The notes under the pieces: generated by a model
What the model was told of the DNA's origin: nothing
Database searches by the model: none
The model's input: only the letters and a program-made list of their open reading frames with translations
Part shown: positions 1 to 7,128 of the stretch, one piece after another
Position numbering within the stretch: position 1 is the first letter of the stretch
How the letters are laid out: every line of letters begins with the position of its first letter
Position numbers and translations under genes: made by a program
Source of the DNA: Solobacterium sp.
GTDB taxonomy: Bacteria > Bacillota_I > Bacilli_A > Erysipelotrichales > Erysipelotrichaceae
Assembly (NCBI GenBank): GCA_017512725.1
Contig: JAFWEW010000032.1
Location: forward strand, 186,001 to 250,000
Reading direction: 5' to 3'
Length of the DNA: 64,000 nt

Positions 1-86
1 TGACCTATGAAGAAAAGAACGCGGTATCGCACCGCGGAAAAGCACTTCGGAAACTGGAGGCATGGCTGCGTGAACAAAACAAATAA
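1..86 (+). CDS. rdgB: XTP/dITP diphosphatase (RdgB/HAM1), C-terminal fragment
   Basis: Only the last 27 codons and the TAA stop lie in the window; the first complete codon is at position 3. The readable tail contains EEKNAVSHRGKALRKLE, which matches the conserved KN-x-SHRG-x-AL ending of the RdgB/HAM1 family. These enzymes hydrolyse non-canonical purine triphosphates (XTP, dITP) to keep them out of DNA and RNA. The gene runs in the same direction as the next one and overlaps its proposed GTG start by 17 bases, so the two are probably cotranscribed and translationally coupled. The fragment is short, but the motif is distinctive. Confidence 0.82.
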   Translation, partial: TYEEKNAVSHRGKALRKLEAWLREQNK

Positions 87-750
87 AATACTTTCTGTCA
101 TCTCGGTATTTCTGCTGTCGCTTGCGCTGTTAATGAGCGTGGTTGATTTCTGGTGCTTCCATACACCGTTTTACGAAATGGAATATCAGAAAAACGATAC
201 GTCTGCCTATACCGGCATGAGCAGTGAGGACAATCTGAAAGCCACTATTACTCTGCTGGATTACCTGAAAGACCGTCGGGATGACATTCTTGTTACAGCG
301 AAGGTAAACGGTGTTGAACGGGAAGTTTACAATGAGCGGGAAACCCTTCACATGGTCGATGTCAGACAGCTGTACCAGAATGCGCTTCTGGTACGGAATG
401 TGACGCTGATCTTAGGAATCGTTTTGCTGATCTATGTGCTGGTTTCCTCAAAATGCAGCCTGAAACAGTTCCTTCAGCAGGGATTTGTGAAAGGAAATCT
501 GCTGATCGGGGGCATCGTTCTCTTTGTGGCAGTATGGGCACTGGCTGATTTTAACGCCTTCTGGACAAATTTCCACCTGCTGTTTTTTGACAATGACCTC
601 TGGCTTCTGGACCCAAGAACCAGCATTATGATCAATCTCTTCCCGGGTTCCTTCTTTTTTGATCTCGTGATCCGTATCATTCTGCTGTATGTCGGCATCC
701 TGATAGCGGTTGGAATCTATACGTCTCTGCCGGAAAGGAAGACCGCATGA
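70..750 (+). CDS. TIGR01906/DUF1461 family integral membrane protein
   Basis: A 226-residue membrane protein. The frame is open back to position 7, but GTG at 70 is preferred: GGAGG at 56-60 sits 9 bases upstream, and the protein then starts directly with a hydrophobic segment. Residues 21 onward of the longer version only shadow the rdgB tail. There is an N-terminal membrane helix, an extracytoplasmic stretch of about 90 residues, then three or four further helices. The HMVDVRQLY segment and the late NLFPGSFFFDL segment are typical of the DUF1461 family. The family's function is not established. It overlaps trmL by four bases (ATGA). Confidence 0.8.
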   Translation: MNKTNKILSVISVFLLSLALLMSVVDFWCFHTPFYEMEYQKNDTSAYTGMSSEDNLKATITLLDYLKDRRDDILVTAKVNGVEREVYNERETLHMVDVRQLYQNALLVRNVTLILGIVLLIYVLVSSKCSLKQFLQQGFVKGNLLIGGIVLFVAVWALADFNAFWTNFHLLFFDNDLWLLDPRTSIMINLFPGSFFFDLVIRIILLYVGILIAVGIYTSLPERKTA

Positions 751-1244
751 TCCACGCGGTCCTGTATGAACCGGAGATCCCGCAGAATACCGGAAACATC
801 ATGCGTACCTGTGCTGCCTTTGATGTTCCGCTTCATCTGATCGAACCGCTTGGGTTCTATCTGGATGAAGCCCATCTGAAACGGGCAGGGATGGATTACC
901 GGGATCTGGTGAATGTAACGGTCTATCAGGACTGGGAAGATTTTGCCGGAAAGAACCCCGGCACCTGGTACTTTACGACCCGTTATGGCCATCAGCCTCC
1001 CGACGCTTTTGACTTTACTGCAGAGGAAGAAATCTACTTTATCTTTGGAAAGGAATCGACCGGCATCCCGAAAGAACTGCTTCAACAGCACCGTTCCAAC
1101 TGTATCCGGATCCCGATGGATGCGGGTGCCCGGTGCCTCAATGTTTCCAATACGGCTGCCATCGTATTGTATGAAGCGATGCGCCAGCGGAAATATGCCT
1201 CATTATCCTTTGAAGAAACCCTGAAACCGGGTATTCTTAAATAG
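747..1244 (+). CDS. trmL: tRNA (cytidine/uridine-34-2'-O)-methyltransferase TrmL
   Basis: A 165-residue single-domain SPOUT methyltransferase, the usual TrmL length. It begins MIHAVLYEPEIPQNTGNIMR, the family's N-terminal substrate-binding signature. The C-terminal knot region shows FGKESTGIP and the LNVSNTAAIVLYEA segment that binds S-adenosylmethionine. TrmL methylates the 2'-hydroxyl of the wobble nucleotide in certain leucine tRNAs. The start overlaps the preceding gene as ATGA, implying coupling. No SD stands apart from the upstream coding sequence. Confidence 0.93.
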   Translation: MIHAVLYEPEIPQNTGNIMRTCAAFDVPLHLIEPLGFYLDEAHLKRAGMDYRDLVNVTVYQDWEDFAGKNPGTWYFTTRYGHQPPDAFDFTAEEEIYFIFGKESTGIPKELLQQHRSNCIRIPMDAGARCLNVSNTAAIVLYEAMRQRKYASLSFEETLKPGILK

Positions 1245-1264
1245 TACAGACAAGGAGTTTTGCC

Positions 1265-1465
1265 ATGATAGAAAACATTTCGGACCTGGCTGCTGCAGCG
1301 GCGCTGATCTTTGCGGCCATTGCCGGAATCCTGCTGTTTTACAACACCCTGGTATCCCACCGCGAAGTTTACATGCAGAAGCGGGAAGCACTTTATTATC
1401 GTCTTTTTGAAGAACAGGACGAAGATGAATTCGACGACCGGAACGAACCGTACTACGAAGACTGA
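1265..1465 (+). CDS. Small single-pass membrane protein (66 aa)
   Basis: A small protein with a good SD (AAGGAG at 1251-1256, eight bases before the ATG). Residues about 8-30 form one alanine-rich hydrophobic helix; the remainder is charged and ends in a very acidic tail (EEQDEDEFDDRNE). I do not recognise a family. Its 3' end overlaps the proposed start of the ComK-like gene by 41 bases in another frame, so expression of the two is likely linked. It could anchor or regulate a partner at the membrane, but nothing in the sequence shows that. Confidence 0.6.
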   Translation: MIENISDLAAAAALIFAAIAGILLFYNTLVSHREVYMQKREALYYRLFEEQDEDEFDDRNEPYYED

Positions 1466-1967
1466 CCCGGTACCGCTGGCCGAGTGTGTGAAAACGCTGG
1501 CCATTGAATATGTGCCATCCATCGATCAGTCCGTTCTGTATTTTGGAAATAATCAGATGCTTTATGTACCGATGGCTCCGGAAGACATTCTGGACCACTG
1601 GTGTTCCTGCTGCGGGAGTTCCCTTCGGGGGAGAAGGGATTTTGTGTATCGCATGACCGGGATCGAGATCAAACGGCCCATCCTGATCAGTGAAACACTG
1701 ATGACCATGTTCTTTCCGATGCGCTCCGGGCGGCAGAAGGAATCCAATATCTGGATCTGTGATGATCAGATCATGAAGATCACCTCCGACGGCAGAGCCA
1801 ATACCGTGATCCTGTTCCGCAACGGATACCGTTTAGAGATTCCCTATAATATCCGCATGGTGCAGCGCCAGCGGGAAAACTGCAGCCGCTGCCGGGCAGT
1901 ACTGATGAACCATAAAGAAGATCTGATTGAGCGGCCATTGTATATTGCTGTAAAGGAACTCAACTGA
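1425..1967 (+). CDS. comK: ComK-like competence transcription factor
   Basis: A protein of about 180 residues (B. subtilis ComK has 192). The segment CGSSLRGRRDFVYRMTG, followed by PILIS, a FPMRSGRQKESNIWI stretch and VILFRNGYRLEI, lines up with ComK's YGSSxEGRR, PIPIS, FPTxSPxxxxxxWL and LVLFKNGxxL blocks. ComK binds DNA as a tetramer and activates late competence genes. The frame is open back to 1311, but the residues before about 1425 are a shadow of the small membrane gene. ATG 1425 has only a weak SD (AGGAC); GTG 1488 is an alternative. A five-cysteine set (CSCCG early, CSRC late) could bind metal. comEA and comEC, possible targets, lie 21 kb away. Confidence 0.78.
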   Translation: MNSTTGTNRTTKTDPVPLAECVKTLAIEYVPSIDQSVLYFGNNQMLYVPMAPEDILDHWCSCCGSSLRGRRDFVYRMTGIEIKRPILISETLMTMFFPMRSGRQKESNIWICDDQIMKITSDGRANTVILFRNGYRLEIPYNIRMVQRQRENCSRCRAVLMNHKEDLIERPLYIAVKELN

Positions 1968-1972
1968 CAGTT

Positions 1973-2848
1973 ATGAAAAACGACTCTTCCATACATTTTA
2001 CGAAACGGGATATCCTGACCGTGCTTTCGGTTGTTTTTGCGTCGTTTATCTATTCCATCGGAATCAATTACTTCGTAAAAACAGGGAACCTCTTTCCGGG
2101 GGGCTATGCCGGTATTGCAAGACTGGTTTCTGCCATTGCTGACCATTACTTTCGGGTCGATATCAACTTCTCGGTAATTTACTTCACCCTGAACCTGATC
2201 ACGGCGTTCATAGTCTGGCGCCATGTCGGTCATAAATTCGTCCTGTACTCCGGTCTGTTCTTTACGCTGAGTTCCATCTTTACTGCCGTTCTGCCGGTTT
2301 CGAAGGTCACCGGTGATCTTCTGCTGATCAGTGTGTTCGGCGGCCTGATTACCGGTTTTGCGGTCGGCCTGGTGCTGCGCAACAATGCCAGCTCCGGCGG
2401 TACCGATTTTATTGCAATCTGGATGTCAACGGTATACAACCGTCCGACCTGGAACTACATCATGGCCGGCAACGCGGTGATCCTGATTCTGGCCGGACTC
2501 CTGTTTGGCTGGAACCGGGCACTCTATTCGATCATCTATCAGTTTGTCAGCACGCAGGTCGTCAGTACGATGCACAAGCGGTACAAGTATACCCGTCTGG
2601 ATATCGTTACCAATGTGCCGGATGAAGTCTGCAATGTGATATTCACAAAAACCAGCCACGGGGCTACCAAGGTCCGCTGTGAAGGGGGATACTCCCATGA
2701 AGAACACTGGCTGCTGCTGGTAACGATCAATACCTATCAGCTTTCCGAGGTTATTCAGCATATCAAAAAGGCCGATCCAAAGGCATTCATCACCGTCTGC
2801 AATGTGGAGCGGATCGTCGGAAACTATCATCAGATTCCGCTGGAATAA
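1973..2848 (+). CDS. YitT family membrane protein (DUF161/DUF2179)
   Basis: A 291-residue protein of normal family length. The N-terminal two thirds carry five or six hydrophobic helices, with the family-typical GIARLVS and NASSGGTDFIA segments. The last 80 residues form the soluble DUF2179 domain (TRLDIVTNVPDE... GATKVRCEGGYS). YitT proteins are widespread in Bacillota; their substrate is not firmly known. The gene starts five bases after the ComK-like stop and ends at a strong terminator, closing the first operon. Confidence 0.88.
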   Translation: MKNDSSIHFTKRDILTVLSVVFASFIYSIGINYFVKTGNLFPGGYAGIARLVSAIADHYFRVDINFSVIYFTLNLITAFIVWRHVGHKFVLYSGLFFTLSSIFTAVLPVSKVTGDLLLISVFGGLITGFAVGLVLRNNASSGGTDFIAIWMSTVYNRPTWNYIMAGNAVILILAGLLFGWNRALYSIIYQFVSTQVVSTMHKRYKYTRLDIVTNVPDEVCNVIFTKTSHGATKVRCEGGYSHEEHWLLLVTINTYQLSEVIQHIKKADPKAFITVCNVERIVGNYHQIPLE

Positions 2849-2877
2849 TCCCGTTTCCATTCCCGTAAATACCGTCT

Positions 2878-2905
2878 GGTGTCCCTTGTCCGGGACGCCT
2901 TTTTT
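2878..2905 (+). terminator. Rho-independent terminator after the YitT gene
   Basis: Eight-base-pair stem GGTGTCCC / GGGACGCC with one G-T pair, a six-base loop and six Ts immediately after. It ends the rdgB-to-yitT unit and separates it from mgtE. Confidence 0.88.
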
Positions 2906-2908
2906 GCC

Positions 2909-2937
2909 TTGTAAGCGCGCATGAATAAACGTAAAAT
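2909..2937 (+). promoter_or_regulatory. Sigma-A-type promoter for the mgtE leader and mgtE
   Basis: The -35 is TTGTAA (2909-2914), followed by a 17-base spacer and the -10 TAAAAT (2932-2937), directly after the upstream terminator. The predicted transcript start near 2944 leaves a leader of about 105 bases before mgtE, which contains a small ORF with an ideal SD. Confidence 0.72.
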
Positions 2938-2974
2938 AAGTAGAGGCATTCCGTTCAGAAGGGAGGTGATTTTC

Positions 2975-3100
2975 ATGAGTGATCACATATCAGATCAGGT
3001 TCCGTTATGTACAGTTTTCATGAAAATTAAATCCCGGGAGGTACTGAAATGGACGAAATGTACGAAGAAAAGGAGCTTGATTCCTTTCGCGCCCTGCTGA
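2975..3100 (+). CDS. Candidate mgtE leader peptide (41 codons)
   Basis: An ATG preceded by AGAAGGGAGGTGAT, almost a full match to the 16S anti-SD and the strongest ribosome site seen in this stretch. It opens a 41-codon frame that ends 52 bases inside mgtE, out of frame with it. The peptide starts MSDHISDQVP and its distal part is lysine-rich. Its translation must affect access to the mgtE SD, GGGAGG at 3036-3041, which lies inside the leader. Mg2+-transporter leaders that act through translation are known in enterobacteria (mgtL, mgtP); any similarity of mechanism here is inference. It could instead be a fortuitous short frame. Confidence 0.5.
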   Translation: MSDHISDQVPLCTVFMKIKSREVLKWTKCTKKRSLIPFAPC

Positions 3101-4407
3101 AAAACAAACAATATGCAGGCCTGCGCGGAAAAGCGCAGGATATGAACAATGCGGACCTCGCTTCCATCATGGAACATATGGAAGACGAGGATATGCTCAA
3201 AATGTTCCGTCTGTTCCCAAAGGAACTGGCGGCAGACGTTTTTGCGTTGCTTGACGTCGACAGCCAGCAGTATATCATCACATCACTGTCTGACAAGGAA
3301 GCCGGTCAGGTCATCGATAATCTGTACGCCGATGATGCGGCAGACCTTCTGGAAGAGATGCCTGCCAATATCGTCAAGAAGATTCTGGCCAATGCCAAGG
3401 CAGAAACCCGCAACGATATCAACCATCTCCTGCAGTACCCGGATTCATCTGCCGGCTCGGTCATGACGGTCGAGTTTGTGGACCTGAAGGAGAACATGAC
3501 GGTTCGGGAAGCGCTGGAACGCATCCGGAAGATCGGCATGGATTCCGAGACCGTCAATACCTGTTATGTTCTGAATCCGAAGCGGTTCCTGCTTGGAACC
3601 GTCGCGCTGCGTTACCTCATCATCAACGATGAGAACGAACTGATCGGCGACATCATGCATGAAGAAGTCGTCTCCTGCTATACCAGCACCGACCAGGAAG
3701 AAGTCGCACGGATCTTCAAAAAATATGACTTTGAGGCACTGCCGGTCGTAGACAAGGAAAACCGGATGGTCGGCATTATCACGGTCGACGACGTCATCGA
3801 TATCATGGAACGTGAGACGACCGAAGATATCGAACGAATGGCTGCCATCATTCCGAGCGACAAGCCGTACTTAAAGACCGGGATCTTTGAAACCTGGAAG
3901 AAGCGGATCCCGTGGCTGCTGCTGCTCATGATTTCTGCCACCTTTACCGGCAAGATCATCACCGGCTTCGAGTCCGCCCTCAGCAAGTACATTATTCTCT
4001 CGTCCTTTATACCGATGCTGATGGATACCGGAGGTAACTCCGGCTCACAGGCCAGTGCCGAGGTCGTACGTTCGATTTCCCTCGGACAGGTGGAATTCAA
4101 GGATATTCTGAAGATCGTCTGGAAGGAGATGCGGGTCGGCATTCTCTGCGGTCTGACGCTCAGTGCAGCCTGCTTTGTAAAGTGCCTGATTCTCGATCAG
4201 GCGCCGCTCATGGTTGCCTTTACGGTCTCTCTGACGGTCATCTGCGCAGTACTGTTTGCCAAAACGATCGCTTCCTCTCTGGTACTGATCGTTTCCAAAA
4301 TGAATCTTGACCCTGCGGTCGTTGCTTCACCAATGCTGACGACGATCATTGATGCAATTTCACTTCTGATTTACTTTTCCATCGCAACCGCTGTACTGCA
4401 TCTGTAA
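3049..4407 (+). CDS. mgtE: Magnesium transporter MgtE
   Basis: A 452-residue protein with full MgtE architecture: an N-terminal helical superhelix domain (about 1-130), a pair of CBS domains (about 137-255, with DLKENMTVREALERI and GIITVDDVIDIM), then a five-helix membrane domain from about residue 285. The pore segment PMLMDTGGNSGSQASAEVVRS is characteristic. MgtE is a homodimeric, Mg2+-gated Mg2+ channel whose cytosolic domains close it when Mg2+ is high. The start is supported by GGGAGG seven bases upstream. It has its own promoter and no M-box riboswitch is visible; the leader ORF is the candidate regulator. Confidence 0.96.
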   Translation: MDEMYEEKELDSFRALLKNKQYAGLRGKAQDMNNADLASIMEHMEDEDMLKMFRLFPKELAADVFALLDVDSQQYIITSLSDKEAGQVIDNLYADDAADLLEEMPANIVKKILANAKAETRNDINHLLQYPDSSAGSVMTVEFVDLKENMTVREALERIRKIGMDSETVNTCYVLNPKRFLLGTVALRYLIINDENELIGDIMHEEVVSCYTSTDQEEVARIFKKYDFEALPVVDKENRMVGIITVDDVIDIMERETTEDIERMAAIIPSDKPYLKTGIFETWKKRIPWLLLLMISATFTGKIITGFESALSKYIILSSFIPMLMDTGGNSGSQASAEVVRSISLGQVEFKDILKIVWKEMRVGILCGLTLSAACFVKCLILDQAPLMVAFTVSLTVICAVLFAKTIASSLVLIVSKMNLDPAVVASPMLTTIIDAISLLIYFSIATAVLHL

Positions 4408-4425
4408 CCAAAGAAGGAGTTCCTT

Positions 4426-4875
4426 ATGATTGTTGTCTATACCTCTCCGGGCTGTGCCAGCTGCCGCAAGGTAAAAGCCTGGCTCAAAGACCGAAAGCTT
4501 CCGTTTATTGAAAAAAACATTTTCCGTACGCTTCTCGATGACGAAGAAATCCGTTATCTTTTAATGCGCTCGGAGAACGGCTCCGATGATATTATTTCCA
4601 AGCGTTCCAAAGTACTGCTGGATCAGAAGATTGATCTGGACAGTATGTCTCTGAACGAACTGATCCGGTTCATCCGGGAAAACCCCTCGGTCCTGAAACG
4701 CCCGATCATTGTCGATGAGAAGAGTTTCCAGGTCGGTTATGACAGTGAGGAAATCGGTGTATTTATACCGGAAGAACTCCGGAAGATCGCATTCCGTACC
4801 TGTTCGGAAGACTGCCCGAATTACAGCGGATGCGGTAATGTCCGGGAAGAGGAATGCCAGGAGAAATACTGCTGA
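4426..4875 (+). CDS. spx: Spx/ArsC-family redox regulator with cysteine-rich tail
   Basis: A 149-residue thioredoxin-fold protein of the ArsC/Spx family. It has the redox CxxC (CASC, residues 10-13) near the start, and VLKRPIIVDEKSFQVGY contains the conserved RPI motif. Spx binds the RNA polymerase alpha C-terminal domain to reprogram transcription under thiol stress. The ordinary Spx body ends near residue 120. Here an extra tail carries five cysteines (about 126, 130, 136, 144, 149), which the classical protein lacks. The gene lies 18 bases after mgtE with SD AAGGAG, and its stop overlaps the ydcF-like start. It could be an Spx paralogue rather than the main Spx. Confidence 0.82.
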   Translation: MIVVYTSPGCASCRKVKAWLKDRKLPFIEKNIFRTLLDDEEIRYLLMRSENGSDDIISKRSKVLLDQKIDLDSMSLNELIRFIRENPSVLKRPIIVDEKSFQVGYDSEEIGVFIPEELRKIAFRTCSEDCPNYSGCGNVREEECQEKYC

Positions 4876-5927
4876 TGGATTTTTCCTGGTTCGTCAACAA
4901 CCCCGTTCCTGCAACGGCGCTCGGCTTTCATCTCTTTTTTCTGCTCTGGTTCGTAAACAGTTTTTATTTTAATCGTTATCGGCTGCGCTCCGGCGTGCTG
5001 TTTTTTCTTTGTGTCCTGTCTCTGGCAATGTTTCTGTTTCTTGCCGATCCGACACCGGATCAGATCATCACAACGGTCCTGTTCCTTCTTTCCGTTCTCC
5101 TTGTTCTGCTGGTCATCTTTGGGGGAATCCTGCTGGTGGTTTCCATGCTGTATAACGGTGTTGTACTTCTTCGGAAAGAAGGCTTTTCCGTTCAGAACTG
5201 CCTTTCCCTGATCCTGGTGATCCATCTGATCCTGACCCCGGTTATCATTACCAACTACGATAAGATCCTGCATCATGAAGCGATTGAAATCCTCGTCAGC
5301 ATCAACGGCATCCTTACGATCTATCTGCTGCTGATGGCAATCTTCTATGTGACAAGCGGGATCCTGGTCATCGTGACCTCGCAGCACCGTGCCGTAGACT
5401 ATATCATTGTGCTTGGATGCGGTCTGAAGATGGGAAAGGAAGTAACACCGCTGCTGGCCGGAAGAGTTGATCAGGCGATCCGGCTTTACCGCAAAGCCCC
5501 GCAGCGCTCTTTTCTCGTCATGTCAGGCGGACAGGGGGCTGACGAACAGGTATCCGAAGCAGCTGCCATGAAGACCTATGCCCTGAGCAAAGGTATTGAC
5601 GAAAGCCATATCCTGCTGGAAGAACAGTCGGTCAATACCGCGGAAAACATGGCCTTCTCCAGAAAACTGATCGAATCCCACTGTACTGGCAAATGCAGGA
5701 TTTCCTATGCGACCAACCGTTATCATCAGTTCCGTGCCGGTGCTTATGCACATGATGCCGGAATGAATATCCGGGGCGTCGGAAGCCGGACAAAGACCTA
5801 TTTTGAACAGAACGCGATCATCCGGGAATTTCTGGCGATGGTCCACCGGGACCAGAAGATGCACATGATCTTTCTCTCCATTCTTGTCATGCTGTATCTG
5901 TTTATGCTGTACTCCAACGTATTGTAG
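4875..5927 (+). CDS. YdcF family protein (DUF218) with N-terminal membrane domain
   Basis: A 350-residue protein. The start is taken as ATG 4875, overlapping the previous TGA and preceded by AGGAG at 4859-4863; the frame is open to an ATG at 4854. About five hydrophobic helices (residues 10-170) precede the DUF218 domain, which begins YIIVLGCGLKMGKEVTPLLAGRVDQA and continues with MSGGQGADE and SVNTAENMAFS, the family's core motifs. DUF218 proteins include SanA and ElyC, linked to envelope integrity; the reaction is unknown. One more helix closes the protein. A weak terminator follows. Confidence 0.87.
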   Translation: MDFSWFVNNPVPATALGFHLFFLLWFVNSFYFNRYRLRSGVLFFLCVLSLAMFLFLADPTPDQIITTVLFLLSVLLVLLVIFGGILLVVSMLYNGVVLLRKEGFSVQNCLSLILVIHLILTPVIITNYDKILHHEAIEILVSINGILTIYLLLMAIFYVTSGILVIVTSQHRAVDYIIVLGCGLKMGKEVTPLLAGRVDQAIRLYRKAPQRSFLVMSGGQGADEQVSEAAAMKTYALSKGIDESHILLEEQSVNTAENMAFSRKLIESHCTGKCRISYATNRYHQFRAGAYAHDAGMNIRGVGSRTKTYFEQNAIIREFLAMVHRDQKMHMIFLSILVMLYLFMLYSNVL

Positions 5928-5931
5928 CCAT

Positions 5932-5952
5932 ACGGGTGCCTTGGGCACCTGT
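5932..5952 (+). terminator. Weak intrinsic terminator after the ydcF-like gene
   Basis: A hairpin with GGTGCC / GGCACC core, extended to nine pairs by A-T, C-G and G-T, with loop TTG and a poor U-tract (TTCTGT). It probably ends the mgtE-spx-ydcF unit, with some readthrough. Confidence 0.5.
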
Positions 5953-5960
5953 TTCTGTAC

Positions 5961-5966
5961 TATAAT
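5961..5966 (+). promoter_or_regulatory. -10 box for mnmA, placing the transcript start at the ATG
   Basis: A perfect TATAAT ends seven bases before the mnmA ATG at 5974. No convincing -35 is found at 16-18 bases (TTGGGC at 5941 gives only 14). If the box is used, the mRNA would begin at or next to the start codon, giving a leaderless message. No SD precedes the ATG. Confidence 0.5.
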
Positions 5967-5973
5967 GAGACCC

Positions 5974-7128
5974 ATGAGAAAAATACTGGTCGGTTTATCC
6001 GGCGGCGTGGATTCCGCAGTCGCCGCATATCTTCTGAAACAGCAGGGGGAAGATGTCACCTGCGCTTTTATGCGCAACTGGGACTCTCTGACCAATGATG
6101 ATATTCTCGGCAATCCGACCCTGGAAGAAGATCAGTGCTCGCAGGAAAAAGACTGGGACGATGCAAAGGCTGCGGCAGATCTGCTGGGACTGCCTCTGCT
6201 GCGGATCGATTTTATTGAAGAATACTGGACCGATGTATTTGAACAGTTTCTGAATACGTACCGGAAGGGCAGAACCCCCAACCCGGATATTCTCTGCAAC
6301 CGGTACATCAAATTTGATAAATTTCTGGAATTTGCACGTTCAAAGGGCTTTGATACACTGGCAACCGGCCATTATGCAAAGATCGGTACCTATCACGGAA
6401 AGACAGCTTTAATGAAGGCAGATGACCGCAATAAAGATCAGTCCTATTTTCTGGCGGAGATCAACCGGGACTGCCTGGACTCCATCTGTTTTCCGCTCAA
6501 TGCCATCGACAAGACAGAAGTGCGCCGGATCGCTCAGGAGATCGGTCTTTCCATCGCTGCGAAAAAAGACAGCACCGGAATCTGCTTTATTGGGGAACGG
6601 AAGTTCCGTCAGTTTCTTTCGAATTATCTTCCGATGAAGCCGGGAAAGATCATTGATGTGCACGGCAATACCGTGGGAGAACACCAGGGTGTTCTTTACT
6701 ATACGATCGGACAGCGCAAAGGCTTGAATATCGGCGGTACCGGCCCTTACTATGTCATCGGCAAGAATGTGGAGCGCAATGAGCTCTATGTCGCTAAAAC
6801 GGATGATGAATCCTGGCTTTACAGCAACAGCTGTATCATCACGAACGTCAACTGGCTGGCCGACTGTGATCTGCCGCAGGCCATGCAGGCAAAGTTCCGC
6901 TACCGGCAGGCCGATCAGGAGATCACACTGATACGGCTCGACGAACATACCGCAAAGGCAGTCTATCCCCAGTCGATCCGTTCCGTTACCCCCGGACAGG
7001 AAGCGGTTTTCTATCATGAAGATGCCGTGATCGGAGGCGGTGAGATCGATCAGGTATTCCGGGATGATATAGATCTGTCACTGCGGATCCAGGAATCTGT
7101 AGATGAGGGGATTGCTCATGGACGCTGA
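5974..7128 (+). CDS. mnmA: tRNA-specific 2-thiouridylase MnmA
   Basis: A 384-residue protein of normal length. It starts MRKILVGLSGGVDSAVAAYL, the PP-loop ATP pyrophosphatase motif SGGVDS. Catalytic cysteines fit the family: NPDILCNRYIKF (first Cys) and KDSTGICFIGERKF (second Cys). MnmA thiolates U34 of Lys, Glu and Gln tRNAs, receiving sulfur from a cysteine desulfurase relay. The reading frame is open for 90 bases upstream, but homology starts at this ATG. There is no SD, and a -10 box sits immediately upstream. It overlaps recD2 by 11 bases. Confidence 0.95.
   Translation: MRKILVGLSGGVDSAVAAYLLKQQGEDVTCAFMRNWDSLTNDDILGNPTLEEDQCSQEKDWDDAKAAADLLGLPLLRIDFIEEYWTDVFEQFLNTYRKGRTPNPDILCNRYIKFDKFLEFARSKGFDTLATGHYAKIGTYHGKTALMKADDRNKDQSYFLAEINRDCLDSICFPLNAIDKTEVRRIAQEIGLSIAAKKDSTGICFIGERKFRQFLSNYLPMKPGKIIDVHGNTVGEHQGVLYYTIGQRKGLNIGGTGPYYVIGKNVERNELYVAKTDDESWLYSNSCIITNVNWLADCDLPQAMQAKFRYRQADQEITLIRLDEHTAKAVYPQSIRSVTPGQEAVFYHEDAVIGGGEIDQVFRDDIDLSLRIQESVDEGIAHGR

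Noticed and set aside
2906-3048. An M-box (Mg2+) riboswitch ahead of mgtE
   Set aside because: The leader is only about 105 bases from the predicted transcript start and none of the conserved M-box segments or a terminator were seen.
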